Source: Alteromonas sp. 1_MG-2023
GTDB taxonomy: Bacteria; Pseudomonadota; Gammaproteobacteria; Enterobacterales; Alteromonadaceae
Reading direction: 5' to 3'
DNA: 64,000 bases
NCBI RefSeq assembly: GCF_030547075.1
Contig: NZ_JAUOQH010000008.1
Span: 62,001 to 126,000, forward strand
The notes under the pieces were generated by a model. The model saw nothing but the letters and a program-made list of their open reading frames with translations, was not told the DNA's origin and searched no databases. Made by a program: the position numbers and the translations under genes. Positions 17,045 to 24,361 of the stretch are shown one piece after another. The first letter of the stretch is position 1. The number at the start of each line of letters is the position of its first letter.

Positions 17045-18442
17045 TTACACTTCACCCTGTGTCTTTGATGTCGGTTCTGAATTCTTGTTCGATGTTTTTT
17101 GCGGTGCTGTTTGCGGTGCTTGGGGAAGAGTGAGATCTAAAATGATTGCGGTAAGGCCCGCAGAGGTCACTGGTGATAGTAAAACGTTTTCCAACCAAGT
17201 AGGAAGCTGTGACAACGCAGTAGGCACCATCATTACACCAATGCTCATACCCAGAGCGCACGCGGTTATTAAGCTGCTTCTTCTATCTAACGCGTAGCTG
17301 GCAAGTAGTTTCAGACCTCCCACGGCCACCATGGCAAACATCACCAATGTTGCTCCACCTAACACCGGTTTAGGGATAGCTTGTAGCACACCCCCTACCA
17401 CAGGGAATAGGCCAACAAACACAAACATGCCCGCCACAAAGAAACCCACTTTTCTACTGGCAATACCGGTAAGCTGAATAACCCCATTGTTTTGGCCAAA
17501 GGTGGTGTTGGGAAACGTATTAAAGGCGCCAGCAATCATAGAATTAAGTCCGTCACCTAAAATGCCGCCTTTAATGCGGGATAAGTAAAGTGGTCCAGAC
17601 ACGGGTTCTTTGCAAAACAGGCTATTCGCGGTTAAATCGCCCGCGGTTTCAATGGCAGTGAATAAGTAAATAAGCGCTATGGGTAAGAAGAGGGTGATAT
17701 CAAAGCTGATGCCAAAGGCAAAGGGCTGTGGAATAGCAATGGCGGGTAGTGCATCTAAATGCGATAAATCTAATCCGTCAGTAAACCACACATACGCCGT
17801 ACCTAGTGCCATACCTACAAAAATGGCCGATAGCCTTACCCAATGATTGTTCGAGGCATTTAAAAATACAATAACCAGTAAAACGCTTACCCCTAAACCT
17901 AAATTACCTAAACTTGCGAAGGATTCAGCATTAAAGCCGCCGGCTAAATCGGTCATTCCTACATTAATAAGCGATAAACCAATAGCGGTAATAACAATGC
18001 CTGTTGTGAGTGGCGTAATAATGCGCTTAAGGTGGTTCACGAATAAACTAAAAACCACCTCTACAGCAGCTCCCGCAAGAGTAAGGCCAAATAGCAGTGC
18101 CAATATTTCTTCACTACTCCCGCCCTCATTTTTAACTTTCATGCCCGCTAACAGCAACGCGCTGATAAACGCAAAGCTTGTACCTTGAATAGCCACTAAC
18201 CCGCTGCCTACAGGGCCAAATTTTTTGGTCTGTATAAAGGTACCTATGCCACTAACAAAAAGCGCCATGCAAATTAAGTAGGCTGTGTGCTCAGCCAACC
18301 CCAAGGTTGCTGAAATTATTAAGGTAGGCGTGATAATACCAATAAAGCTAGCCAGCATATGTTGAAATGCGGCAGTTAAACATGCAGCAGCATTGGGTTT
18401 GTCGTGCAGGCTATAAAGTAAATCGTGATGTTGTTCTTGCAT
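17045..18442 (-). CDS. NCS2 family nucleobase permease (xanthine/uric acid/uracil type)
   Basis: A 465-residue inner-membrane nucleobase:cation symporter-2 with about 14 membrane segments, relatives being XanP, UacT and UraA. The NAT signature region shows FNTFPNTTFGQNNGVIQLTGIASRKVGFF, of the QNNGVI form typical of xanthine/urate carriers (the uracil carriers usually have NTTYGEN). The C-terminal tail is hydrophilic and rich in Gln, Thr and Lys. It starts 2 bases after the exported adenosine deaminase stop, so the two are one operon. The substrate is likely xanthine, hypoxanthine or urate; the call of family is firm, the substrate is inferred. Confidence 0.92.
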   Translation of the reverse strand: MQEQHHDLLYSLHDKPNAAACLTAAFQHMLASFIGIITPTLIISATLGLAEHTAYLICMALFVSGIGTFIQTKKFGPVGSGLVAIQGTSFAFISALLLAGMKVKNEGGSSEEILALLFGLTLAGAAVEVVFSLFVNHLKRIITPLTTGIVITAIGLSLINVGMTDLAGGFNAESFASLGNLGLGVSVLLVIVFLNASNNHWVRLSAIFVGMALGTAYVWFTDGLDLSHLDALPAIAIPQPFAFGISFDITLFLPIALIYLFTAIETAGDLTANSLFCKEPVSGPLYLSRIKGGILGDGLNSMIAGAFNTFPNTTFGQNNGVIQLTGIASRKVGFFVAGMFVFVGLFPVVGGVLQAIPKPVLGGATLVMFAMVAVGGLKLLASYALDRRSSLITACALGMSIGVMMVPTALSQLPTWLENVLLSPVTSAGLTAIILDLTLPQAPQTAPQKTSNKNSEPTSKTQGEV

Positions 18443-18444
18443 GG

Positions 18445-19992
18445 TTATTTCTCACCCTCACTACAAATTTCACTTTCGAAGTTACAAATAAACGCATGGA
18501 ACGCTAGGGTAGGAGCAGGTACAGAATTAGAAGCCACCTGACTTTCAAACTCAGCAATGCGCCGCTGAAATAAATTAACCTGCTGGACTTTTACATCGCT
18601 TTGCAAAAAGCTGTAGTGCAAACTGTTATTTCCTAAGCCTACTAGTTCATCCCAACTCAAATTGAACTGGGTTACCGCCACGTAAAATTCGTCAGTTAAG
18701 GTTGAATCGAACATGCCTCTGTCATCGGTTGATAGTGCAGTAGGAATGCCGGTACGCAAATATTCTGGAAACGGGTGGGTGTCGAAGCTTGGAACGTAAT
18801 CTAGTAGTAAATTTGAAATAAGATTAATTTCGATAAGGTAATGGCTGTTTCTCAATAGTAATAAGGTGTCGGGGTCAAAAATAGTATTTAGACCGTGGCC
18901 AATACGTTCAGAACCCAATAAAAGTGTATCCCGTACGTTCGAGTCTGCGGTTTCAGATTCGCCCGCATGAAACGCTAATTGAATTTTGGGGTACTTAGCA
19001 CGCAACTTACGAAGTGTTGATGCAAAGCGCTTAGGTTGGCCATTTTTATCATCTTCTCGGCCAACCAAGTTAATGCCTACATAAATATCTCTGTGGCTAT
19101 CAACAAAGTTATAAATCCACTCTAACTGAGCTTCAGCGTCGGGTAAGAAACGGACTAAGGCGTATTGAAACCGCACCGTTACGCCGGTGGCTTTGGCTTC
19201 TTCGCTAGCGAGTAAGTCGGTGTAAATTGCTAGGGCTTCATCTGGGGTATACAAACTACCGTCAGGTTTTTTTGCATAGCGCATATTCACTTGGGTTTCT
19301 AAATACTGCAGATTTTCTTTTTGATATGCCTGCATGTTAAGCAGTAAAATTTTTGAAACCAAAGTTGGGTTAGCGGTTAACTCATTTAACCGTTGCCAAT
19401 GCTTTGAAAAAAACTCTTCTCGCCCTTCCGATGCATCATGTAAGCGAATGCTGTCCATAAATGCCTGTTTTTGATTTTTGCTTAGTAAGGCCAGTTCGGT
19501 GTAATTTTCTTGCACACATTCAGGAAGCAATGCCCGGGTTGTTTTACTGATGGTATGGAAACGTAAAGCAACATAGTATTGTGAATTACAGTTCTCGTTT
19601 CCTACTTGCGTGTAATAGGTATAACCGCCATTTTTTGTTGGGTCGGCAGCCAGTTCGTACCACCACTCACTGAAGCCCGCGCCGGATAAATGGTGGTGTA
19701 GTTCACCGCCTTTAGGCATGGTTTGCAAAAATGTGTACATTTGAAGTGGGGATGCCGATTTCTTAAAATCTTCAAACCAGGCAGGCATAGAGAAAGATGA
19801 AGCCGATTTATTAGATAAAGTGCCACTGGTTACACTATCGCTAACTATAGCGCTTCCAGTCAAAGAGCTATCAGTTAACGAGCTAGTCGTTAAAGCGCTG
19901 TTGGCTAAAGTACTGGTTGTTGCAAAGCTTGGAATAGTAAAGCTGGCTAAGGTGAGGAATAAAAAAGGCACTAAGGTAAATCGCAAACGCAT
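18445..19992 (-). CDS. Exported adenosine deaminase (ADGF/CECR1-like)
   Basis: A 515-residue secreted deaminase of the adenosine-deaminase-growth-factor type, predicted to convert adenosine to inosine in the periplasm or outside. It has a signal peptide (about 1-25), then a Ser/Thr-rich low-complexity linker to about residue 67. Catalytic blocks are GELHHHLSG (His99, His101), FHAGESE, RIGHGLNT and STDDRGMFDSTLTDEF, covering the metal ligands, the catalytic Glu and the two Asp. It is longer than cytoplasmic Add (about 330). It is first in an operon with the NCS2 permease, and a RutR-like box lies 49 bp upstream. Unlike the gene at 5922 it is exported, so the two act in different compartments. 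Confidence 0.9.
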   Translation of the reverse strand: MRLRFTLVPFLFLTLASFTIPSFATTSTLANSALTTSSLTDSSLTGSAIVSDSVTSGTLSNKSASSFSMPAWFEDFKKSASPLQMYTFLQTMPKGGELHHHLSGAGFSEWWYELAADPTKNGGYTYYTQVGNENCNSQYYVALRFHTISKTTRALLPECVQENYTELALLSKNQKQAFMDSIRLHDASEGREEFFSKHWQRLNELTANPTLVSKILLLNMQAYQKENLQYLETQVNMRYAKKPDGSLYTPDEALAIYTDLLASEEAKATGVTVRFQYALVRFLPDAEAQLEWIYNFVDSHRDIYVGINLVGREDDKNGQPKRFASTLRKLRAKYPKIQLAFHAGESETADSNVRDTLLLGSERIGHGLNTIFDPDTLLLLRNSHYLIEINLISNLLLDYVPSFDTHPFPEYLRTGIPTALSTDDRGMFDSTLTDEFYVAVTQFNLSWDELVGLGNNSLHYSFLQSDVKVQQVNLFQRRIAEFESQVASNSVPAPTLAFHAFICNFESEICSEGEK

Positions 19993-20040
19993 GAGAACTA
20001 CAGCATTGTTAAAATTATAATGCCGTGGAATTGCAAGAAG

Positions 20041-20056
20041 CTGACCAGTTAGTCAA
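20041..20056. promoter_or_regulatory. RutR-like operator 4 (exported deaminase promoter)
   Basis: CTGACCAGTTAGTCAA matches TTGACCA-N2-TGGTCAA at 12 of 14 positions, 49 bp upstream of the deaminase start. Confidence 0.65.
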
Positions 20057-20136
20057 TGGTGATTGTAGACTGTAACTTGATGATAAACAGTTGTTTTTGG
20101 ATTGGCGGAGTACGGAAACAAAGCGTGGTTAGTAAA

Positions 20137-20156
20137 TTGGTGCACCAAATTGGTGC
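20137..20156. promoter_or_regulatory. Overlapping palindromes TTGGTGCACCAA / GCACCAAATTGGTGC
   Basis: TTGGTGCACCAA (20137-20148) is a perfect 12-bp palindrome and overlaps GCACCAA-A-TTGGTGC (20142-20156). The arms equal those before the adenine deaminase at 5867-5901. It lies about 150 bp upstream of the exported deaminase. A second operator type is possible. Confidence 0.45.
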
Positions 20157-20167
20157 TTCAAAATAAA

Positions 20168-20190
20168 AAGCGCGCCAATATGACGCGCTT
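20168..20190 (-). terminator. Terminator of the cupin gene
   Basis: AAGCGCG (20168-20174) pairs with CGCGCTT (20184-20190); on the minus strand the stem is followed by TTTTTATTT. It lies 28 bases past the cupin stop. Confidence 0.78.
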
Positions 20191-20217
20191 AATTAAACTA
20201 CAAGGCTATGAAAGTGA

Positions 20218-20583
20218 TTAGAATTCAACACCTTCACCCAATGTAACAAAAATAGAATGACGAACTTCGTTGTACATCGCTTTAGAGCAATGACCTTCGC
20301 CTTCAGTATCTTCTAGCAATATTACATCGCCTGATCCAAAAACATGACGCTCACCGTTTGATACCGTGAATTCTGCGCGACCTTTTAAGATAAAAAGAAG
20401 CTGGCGCGCAGGGGCAGGGTGCCATTTAAAGTCGTAGTCTGCAGGGGTTTCTCTGAAGATGATTTTATCGGCCCCAAACTTTTCGGACAACAACCCAATA
20501 GGGCCGCCGTCCTTCAGTGGAATATCTACTTCACCAAAGTGGCTTTTGCCTTCATCGTCATTATATATCCGTGCTATTTTCAT
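20218..20583 (-). CDS. Small cupin-domain protein
   Basis: A 121-residue single-domain cupin without export signal. The core has FKWHPAPARQLLFILKGRAEFTVSNG and FGSGDVILLEDTEGEGHCSKA, which cover the two cupin motifs. Candidate metal ligands are His56 and a later His in GEGHCS, with Gln61 in place of one usual His, so metal binding is possible but not certain. It stands between the exported deaminase and allC with its own terminator. Function unknown; a role in handling a ureido intermediate is conceivable because several ureidoglycolate and ureidoglycine enzymes are cupins, but this one is shorter and I do not equate it with them. Confidence 0.8.
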   Translation of the reverse strand: MKIARIYNDDEGKSHFGEVDIPLKDGGPIGLLSEKFGADKIIFRETPADYDFKWHPAPARQLLFILKGRAEFTVSNGERHVFGSGDVILLEDTEGEGHCSKAMYNEVRHSIFVTLGEGVEF

Positions 20584-20668
20584 CTTACTAATACCTGTTT
20601 CTTATCATTTAACGAATAATGCTTAAAGGTCTACAAAGCTTGTCTATTATCTAACACGACGGATGCAA

Positions 20669-20702
20669 CCTAGCCTAGATGTAAACTTGTATCTAGGCTG
20701 GG
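20669..20702. terminator. Strong hairpin between allC and cupin genes
   Basis: AGCCTAGAT (20672-20680) pairs perfectly with ATCTAGGCT (20691-20699), extended by three more pairs including a G-U, over a 10-base loop. No T run follows on the minus strand. It lies after the allC stop and before the cupin start, and may be a processing or attenuation structure. Confidence 0.6.
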
Positions 20703-20806
20703 GGGGTTAATTCCAGCGTCTTCAATCTAAACGCTTTTAAATCAGTGCTTACAACGGCGCCTACAGCCTCCGTGTCAGCGTACTCAGCGCGTTAGAATAT
20801 CGTGCT

Positions 20807-22039
20807 CTAATACTTTAACTTACGAAGACTGTGGTGCATAACCGCTAAGCTTGCCGCTACATCTTCAGTGGTAATAGACTCACCAGGGTGATGGCTAATA
20901 CCGCCTTTACAGCGCGTGAACAGCATAGCAACGGGGCATATCTCTGCCATTGCCATTGCATCATGCCCTGCACCAGAGGCCAGTACTCTAGGTACTATTC
21001 CAGCTTCAGTTACACCTTTAAGCAATGTGTTTTGTAGCGCGCTATCACAATGAACCGCTGGTGCACTGTGCGTTTGCTCAATCTTTAATTCAACATTGCG
21101 CAATACAGCAATGTCGTTGATTTTTTGCAAAATCTCTGCCAATGCGGCATCTCTCAATGGGTCTTCTTCACTTCGAATATCTAAAGAGAACTGACATCGA
21201 CCAGAAATTACATTCACACCATTGGGTGCGTTTTCAATTTTACCTACGGTAGCCACAACCCCAGGGCGTTGCTGACTAATAGACTCTACCGCTAAAATCA
21301 TTTCGGCGCTGGCGCACAAGGCATCGTGGCGCATCGACATGGGCACAGTGCCCGCATGACCTGCCATACCTGTTACGTTTATAGAAAAACGTTTCGCACC
21401 GGCAATTGCGTTAACCACACCTACAGGTAAATTCTCTTGCTCTAGCACTGGGCCTTGCTCAATATGCAGTTCTAAATAACCAAGCAAGTCAGTTTGAGCA
21501 ATGGTAGCGCTGTTAATGGCATCGAAATCCAGCCCAAAGTTTTTCATCGCATCTTCTAGCGAAATGCCGTCTTCATCTTTTAGCCTGCGCCATTCGTCTT
21601 GCCACTTGCCCGTTAACGCACGGCTGCCAAGTAGGGTGGTGCCAAAGCGCGTGCCTTCTTCATCACAAAAGCCAACAATATCGATATGAAAAGGGAATTG
21701 TCGACCTTCGCCGCTGAACATGGCCATTAGCGTAACAGGTGCCACTACACCTAGCATGCCGTCGTATTTTCCGCCATTTGGCACGGTGTCTAAATGACTG
21801 CCAATGATCAAGCGAGGCGCGTTGGGTACCGCTGATGTATAGCGACCCCATATATTACCGACACTGTCTTGCCATGTGGTCATGCCGGCTTCTATCATCC
21901 AGCCAGACGTTAGCTGATTGGCCAGTTTGTGTTGTTCGGTCAAATAGCGTCTGTCTAAACAGCTAGGGTTTTGGCTTAGTGAACCTAGTGCTTCACAGCG
22001 CGCCATGACTAGCGCGGCAGCATCAGAAAATTCAGACAT
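20807..22039 (-). CDS. allC: Allantoate amidohydrolase
   Basis: M20-family metal-dependent amidohydrolase predicted to convert allantoate to ureidoglycine, CO2 and ammonia. The 410 residues show the binuclear metal ligands: His82 in GSHLDTVPNGG, Asp93 in KYDGMLGV, Glu127/Glu128 in CDEEGTRFG, His192 in LHIEQGP, and a C-terminal His in ISHHPGE. The family also includes N-carbamoyl amino acid hydrolases and ureidoglycolate hydrolases. The overlap of 8 bases with pucG, whose enzyme uses ureidoglycine, settles on allantoate amidohydrolase. Length is standard. Confidence 0.92.
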   Translation of the reverse strand: MSEFSDAAALVMARCEALGSLSQNPSCLDRRYLTEQHKLANQLTSGWMIEAGMTTWQDSVGNIWGRYTSAVPNAPRLIIGSHLDTVPNGGKYDGMLGVVAPVTLMAMFSGEGRQFPFHIDIVGFCDEEGTRFGTTLLGSRALTGKWQDEWRRLKDEDGISLEDAMKNFGLDFDAINSATIAQTDLLGYLELHIEQGPVLEQENLPVGVVNAIAGAKRFSINVTGMAGHAGTVPMSMRHDALCASAEMILAVESISQQRPGVVATVGKIENAPNGVNVISGRCQFSLDIRSEEDPLRDAALAEILQKINDIAVLRNVELKIEQTHSAPAVHCDSALQNTLLKGVTEAGIVPRVLASGAGHDAMAMAEICPVAMLFTRCKGGISHHPGESITTEDVAASLAVMHHSLRKLKY

Positions 22040-23267
22040 TCATGGCTCCCGAGTACGCAGCAAGTGCGGCGTCTACGCCAGCGCCAGCCGGTAACGACAT
22101 ACCTTGCTTGCGTAATACGGTTTCTAGCGACTGAAGGGTATGCAATACGGCGTCTTGGCGCGCGTTGTAACCCATAGTGCCTATTCGCCAAATTTTACCT
22201 TTAAGGGGGCCAAAGCTGGTGCCAATTTCAATATTGAAACGTAGCAGTAAATCTTCACGCACTTGCTCGCCGTGCACGCCATCAGGAATGACTACGCCTA
22301 CTACATTGCTCATTTTATTAGCAAGGTCGCCAAAAGGCGTAAGCCCTAACGCTTGCACGCCAGCTAGCATCGCATCGCCAGCCGCTTTATGGCGAGCAAT
22401 CACGTTTTGTTGGCCTTCTTCAAGATGCAAAATGGCACATTCACGGGCGCAATACAGCATGGTTGCGGCTTCGGTGTGGTGGTTCAAGCGTTCATCACCC
22501 CAGTAATCCATGATCATACCCAGGTCGAAATAGTTAGAACGAATTTTCGGGCCACGAGCACTTTCATGATGAGCATCGCGAATACCAGCTTCTACATGAT
22601 GACGAGTTCGCACTACATCAACAAACTTTTGGCTCATGGTAATGGGGGCACTGCCTGAAGGGCCGCCTAAACATTTCTGCAAACCTACTGAAACTGCATC
22701 TAGCTTCCATTTGTCGACTTCTAACGGGTTGCCACCTACCGATGCGGTTGCATCGCAATAGAACAACACGTCATTAGCTTCACAAATGGCACCAATGTCT
22801 TCAAGAGGTTGAAACATGGTGGTAGACGTATCGCCTTGCACTATGGCTAATAGCTTAGGCTGAACTTTCTTAATGGCCGCCTCTATTTGCTCGGGCTTAA
22901 ATACTTCACCCCAAGGCACTTCAATAGTGTGCACATCAGCGTCAGCGCGCTCTGCAATTTCAGCCAATAAATGACCAAAGCGACCGAAGATAGGTACGAG
23001 TACCTTATCGCCAGGCTCGATAGCCGACACTAAAACCGCTTCAATACCCGCGCGCGACGTACCATCAATTAACATGGTTTGTTGGTTGTCGGTGTTAAAT
23101 AACGTGCGGTACAGCGCCATGGTTTCGTTCATGTAGCCAGTCATTACTGGGTCGTATTGGCCAACCAGTTGTGTAGACATTGCAGACAATACACGTGGAT
23201 AGCAGTTAATAGGGCCGGGGCCCATTAAAAGGCGTGGTGGAGGTGTTAATGGTGCAAAACCAGTCAT
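22032..23267 (-). CDS. pucG: (S)-ureidoglycine-glyoxylate aminotransferase
   Basis: PLP-dependent class V aminotransferase predicted to transfer the amino group of ureidoglycine to glyoxylate, giving oxalurate and glycine. The 411 residues start with the alanine-glyoxylate-type MGPGPINCYPRVL, and have the PLP region YCDATASVGGNPLEVDKWKLDAVSVGLQKCLGGPSG, with Lys in LQKCLGG as the Schiff-base lysine. It fits the Bacillus PucG type rather than a serine-pyruvate enzyme because of its operon with allC. It starts 9 bases after the TauE-type gene with a good AGGAG site. Presence of this enzyme sends the pathway to oxalurate instead of ureidoglycolate. Confidence 0.9.
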   Translation of the reverse strand: MTGFAPLTPPPRLLMGPGPINCYPRVLSAMSTQLVGQYDPVMTGYMNETMALYRTLFNTDNQQTMLIDGTSRAGIEAVLVSAIEPGDKVLVPIFGRFGHLLAEIAERADADVHTIEVPWGEVFKPEQIEAAIKKVQPKLLAIVQGDTSTTMFQPLEDIGAICEANDVLFYCDATASVGGNPLEVDKWKLDAVSVGLQKCLGGPSGSAPITMSQKFVDVVRTRHHVEAGIRDAHHESARGPKIRSNYFDLGMIMDYWGDERLNHHTEAATMLYCARECAILHLEEGQQNVIARHKAAGDAMLAGVQALGLTPFGDLANKMSNVVGVVIPDGVHGEQVREDLLLRFNIEIGTSFGPLKGKIWRIGTMGYNARQDAVLHTLQSLETVLRKQGMSLPAGAGVDAALAAYSGAMNV

Positions 23268-23276
23268 AATAGGCTC

Positions 23277-24095
23277 CTAGATAAACACCTGCGCAAGCAT
23301 GCGCAGGCCAGTAATGATGAGAACAACAGCGAAAATTTTCTTAAGTAGGCCCGCGTCTAACTTATTGGCAATACCTGCACCAATGGGCGCAAAAATGACC
23401 GTTAGTGGAACAATACACGCGAAACCAAGTAGGTTAACGTAACCGTAGGTAGCAAATGGCGCATCAACAGGTGTAGTGCCTACAAATAAAAGCGTAATAG
23501 CAGCAGGCAGCGATATAATGAGGCCAACAGCGGCTGCTGTACCTACTGCTCTGTGTGCAGGGTAATTACAAAACGTAAGAGTAGGGACGGTAAGCGTGCC
23601 GCCACCAATACCAACCATTGAACTGAAAAAGCCGATGCACGCCGCCATAATAGACTGTCCAACCCGCCCTGGTAGGCCGTTAAACAATGCATCTTTTTTG
23701 CCAACTAACATGTTGATAGCAGACAAGGTGGCAATAACACCAAACATCAAGGTTAGGAAATTAGCGTCTAGTACCGTTACTAAGTAACTTCCGGCTAAAA
23801 CACCAACCAAGATAAACACTGCCCATGCTTTTAGTAGGGCAAAATCTACATTGCCCTTACTGTTGTGGGCGCGAATAGAGCTAATAGATGTAGGCACAAT
23901 AGTGGCAAGTGATGTTGCAGTTGCAATCACCATGGCACTTTCAGCCGATACACCTAGCGCTTGAAATAAGAAAAACAGCACAGGCACTATAACAATACCG
24001 CCGCCTACACCTAAAAGGCCAGCCAGTAATCCGGCGAACACGCCTGTACCAATTAACGATAAAATTACCGTCATGTTATCGAGTAAAAACTGCAT
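23277..24095 (-). CDS. TauE/SafE family membrane transporter
   Basis: A 272-residue inner-membrane protein with about eight segments in two repeats, each with the family signature (GLLAGLLGVGGGIVIVPVL near residue 22 and SSMVGIGGGTLTVPTL near 160). The family includes sulfite and organosulfonate exporters, but most members are untested. Here it precedes pucG by 9 bases in a purine operon. Moving a pathway acid such as oxalurate, oxamate or oxalate is a reasonable guess from context only; there is no sulfur gene nearby. Confidence 0.88.
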   Translation of the reverse strand: MQFLLDNMTVILSLIGTGVFAGLLAGLLGVGGGIVIVPVLFFLFQALGVSAESAMVIATATSLATIVPTSISSIRAHNSKGNVDFALLKAWAVFILVGVLAGSYLVTVLDANFLTLMFGVIATLSAINMLVGKKDALFNGLPGRVGQSIMAACIGFFSSMVGIGGGTLTVPTLTFCNYPAHRAVGTAAAVGLIISLPAAITLLFVGTTPVDAPFATYGYVNLLGFACIVPLTVIFAPIGAGIANKLDAGLLKKIFAVVLIITGLRMLAQVFI

Positions 24096-24208
24096 AAATA
24101 AAGAGTCTCGTATATGAATTAAATCTTGTGATTATGAACAAGGTTTTTGTATACCAATTTGTGTATATAAATTTGTGTCTATAAATACTTTGGCCACAAT
24201 TAAATTAT

Positions 24209-24349
24209 GGTGGGTTGCTCTGGCTTACCTTAAAGGGGTGGACGTCCTTTAAAAATAAGCCAAAAGCAACTCACCGATAAAACGGCTTGGGTAGTTGGTT
24301 AAACCCGTTAAAGGGTTAACTATTATCGATAGATGTAGAACCTATCGAT
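24209..24349. repeat. Series of three inverted repeats between the HpxW-like and TauE genes
   Basis: A large imperfect stem (24209-24227 with 24256-24275, about 17 pairs) encloses a second hairpin (TTAAAGG 24230-24236 with CCTTTAA 24246-24252). A GTTAAACCC/GGGTTAAC pair follows near 24299-24320, and ATCGATAG (24325-24332) pairs with CTATCGAT (24342-24349). They fill the 266 bp gap between the two genes. Such a stack may terminate, attenuate or stabilise the mRNA. Confidence 0.6.
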
Positions 24350-24361
24350 TAAGCTGCGCAG

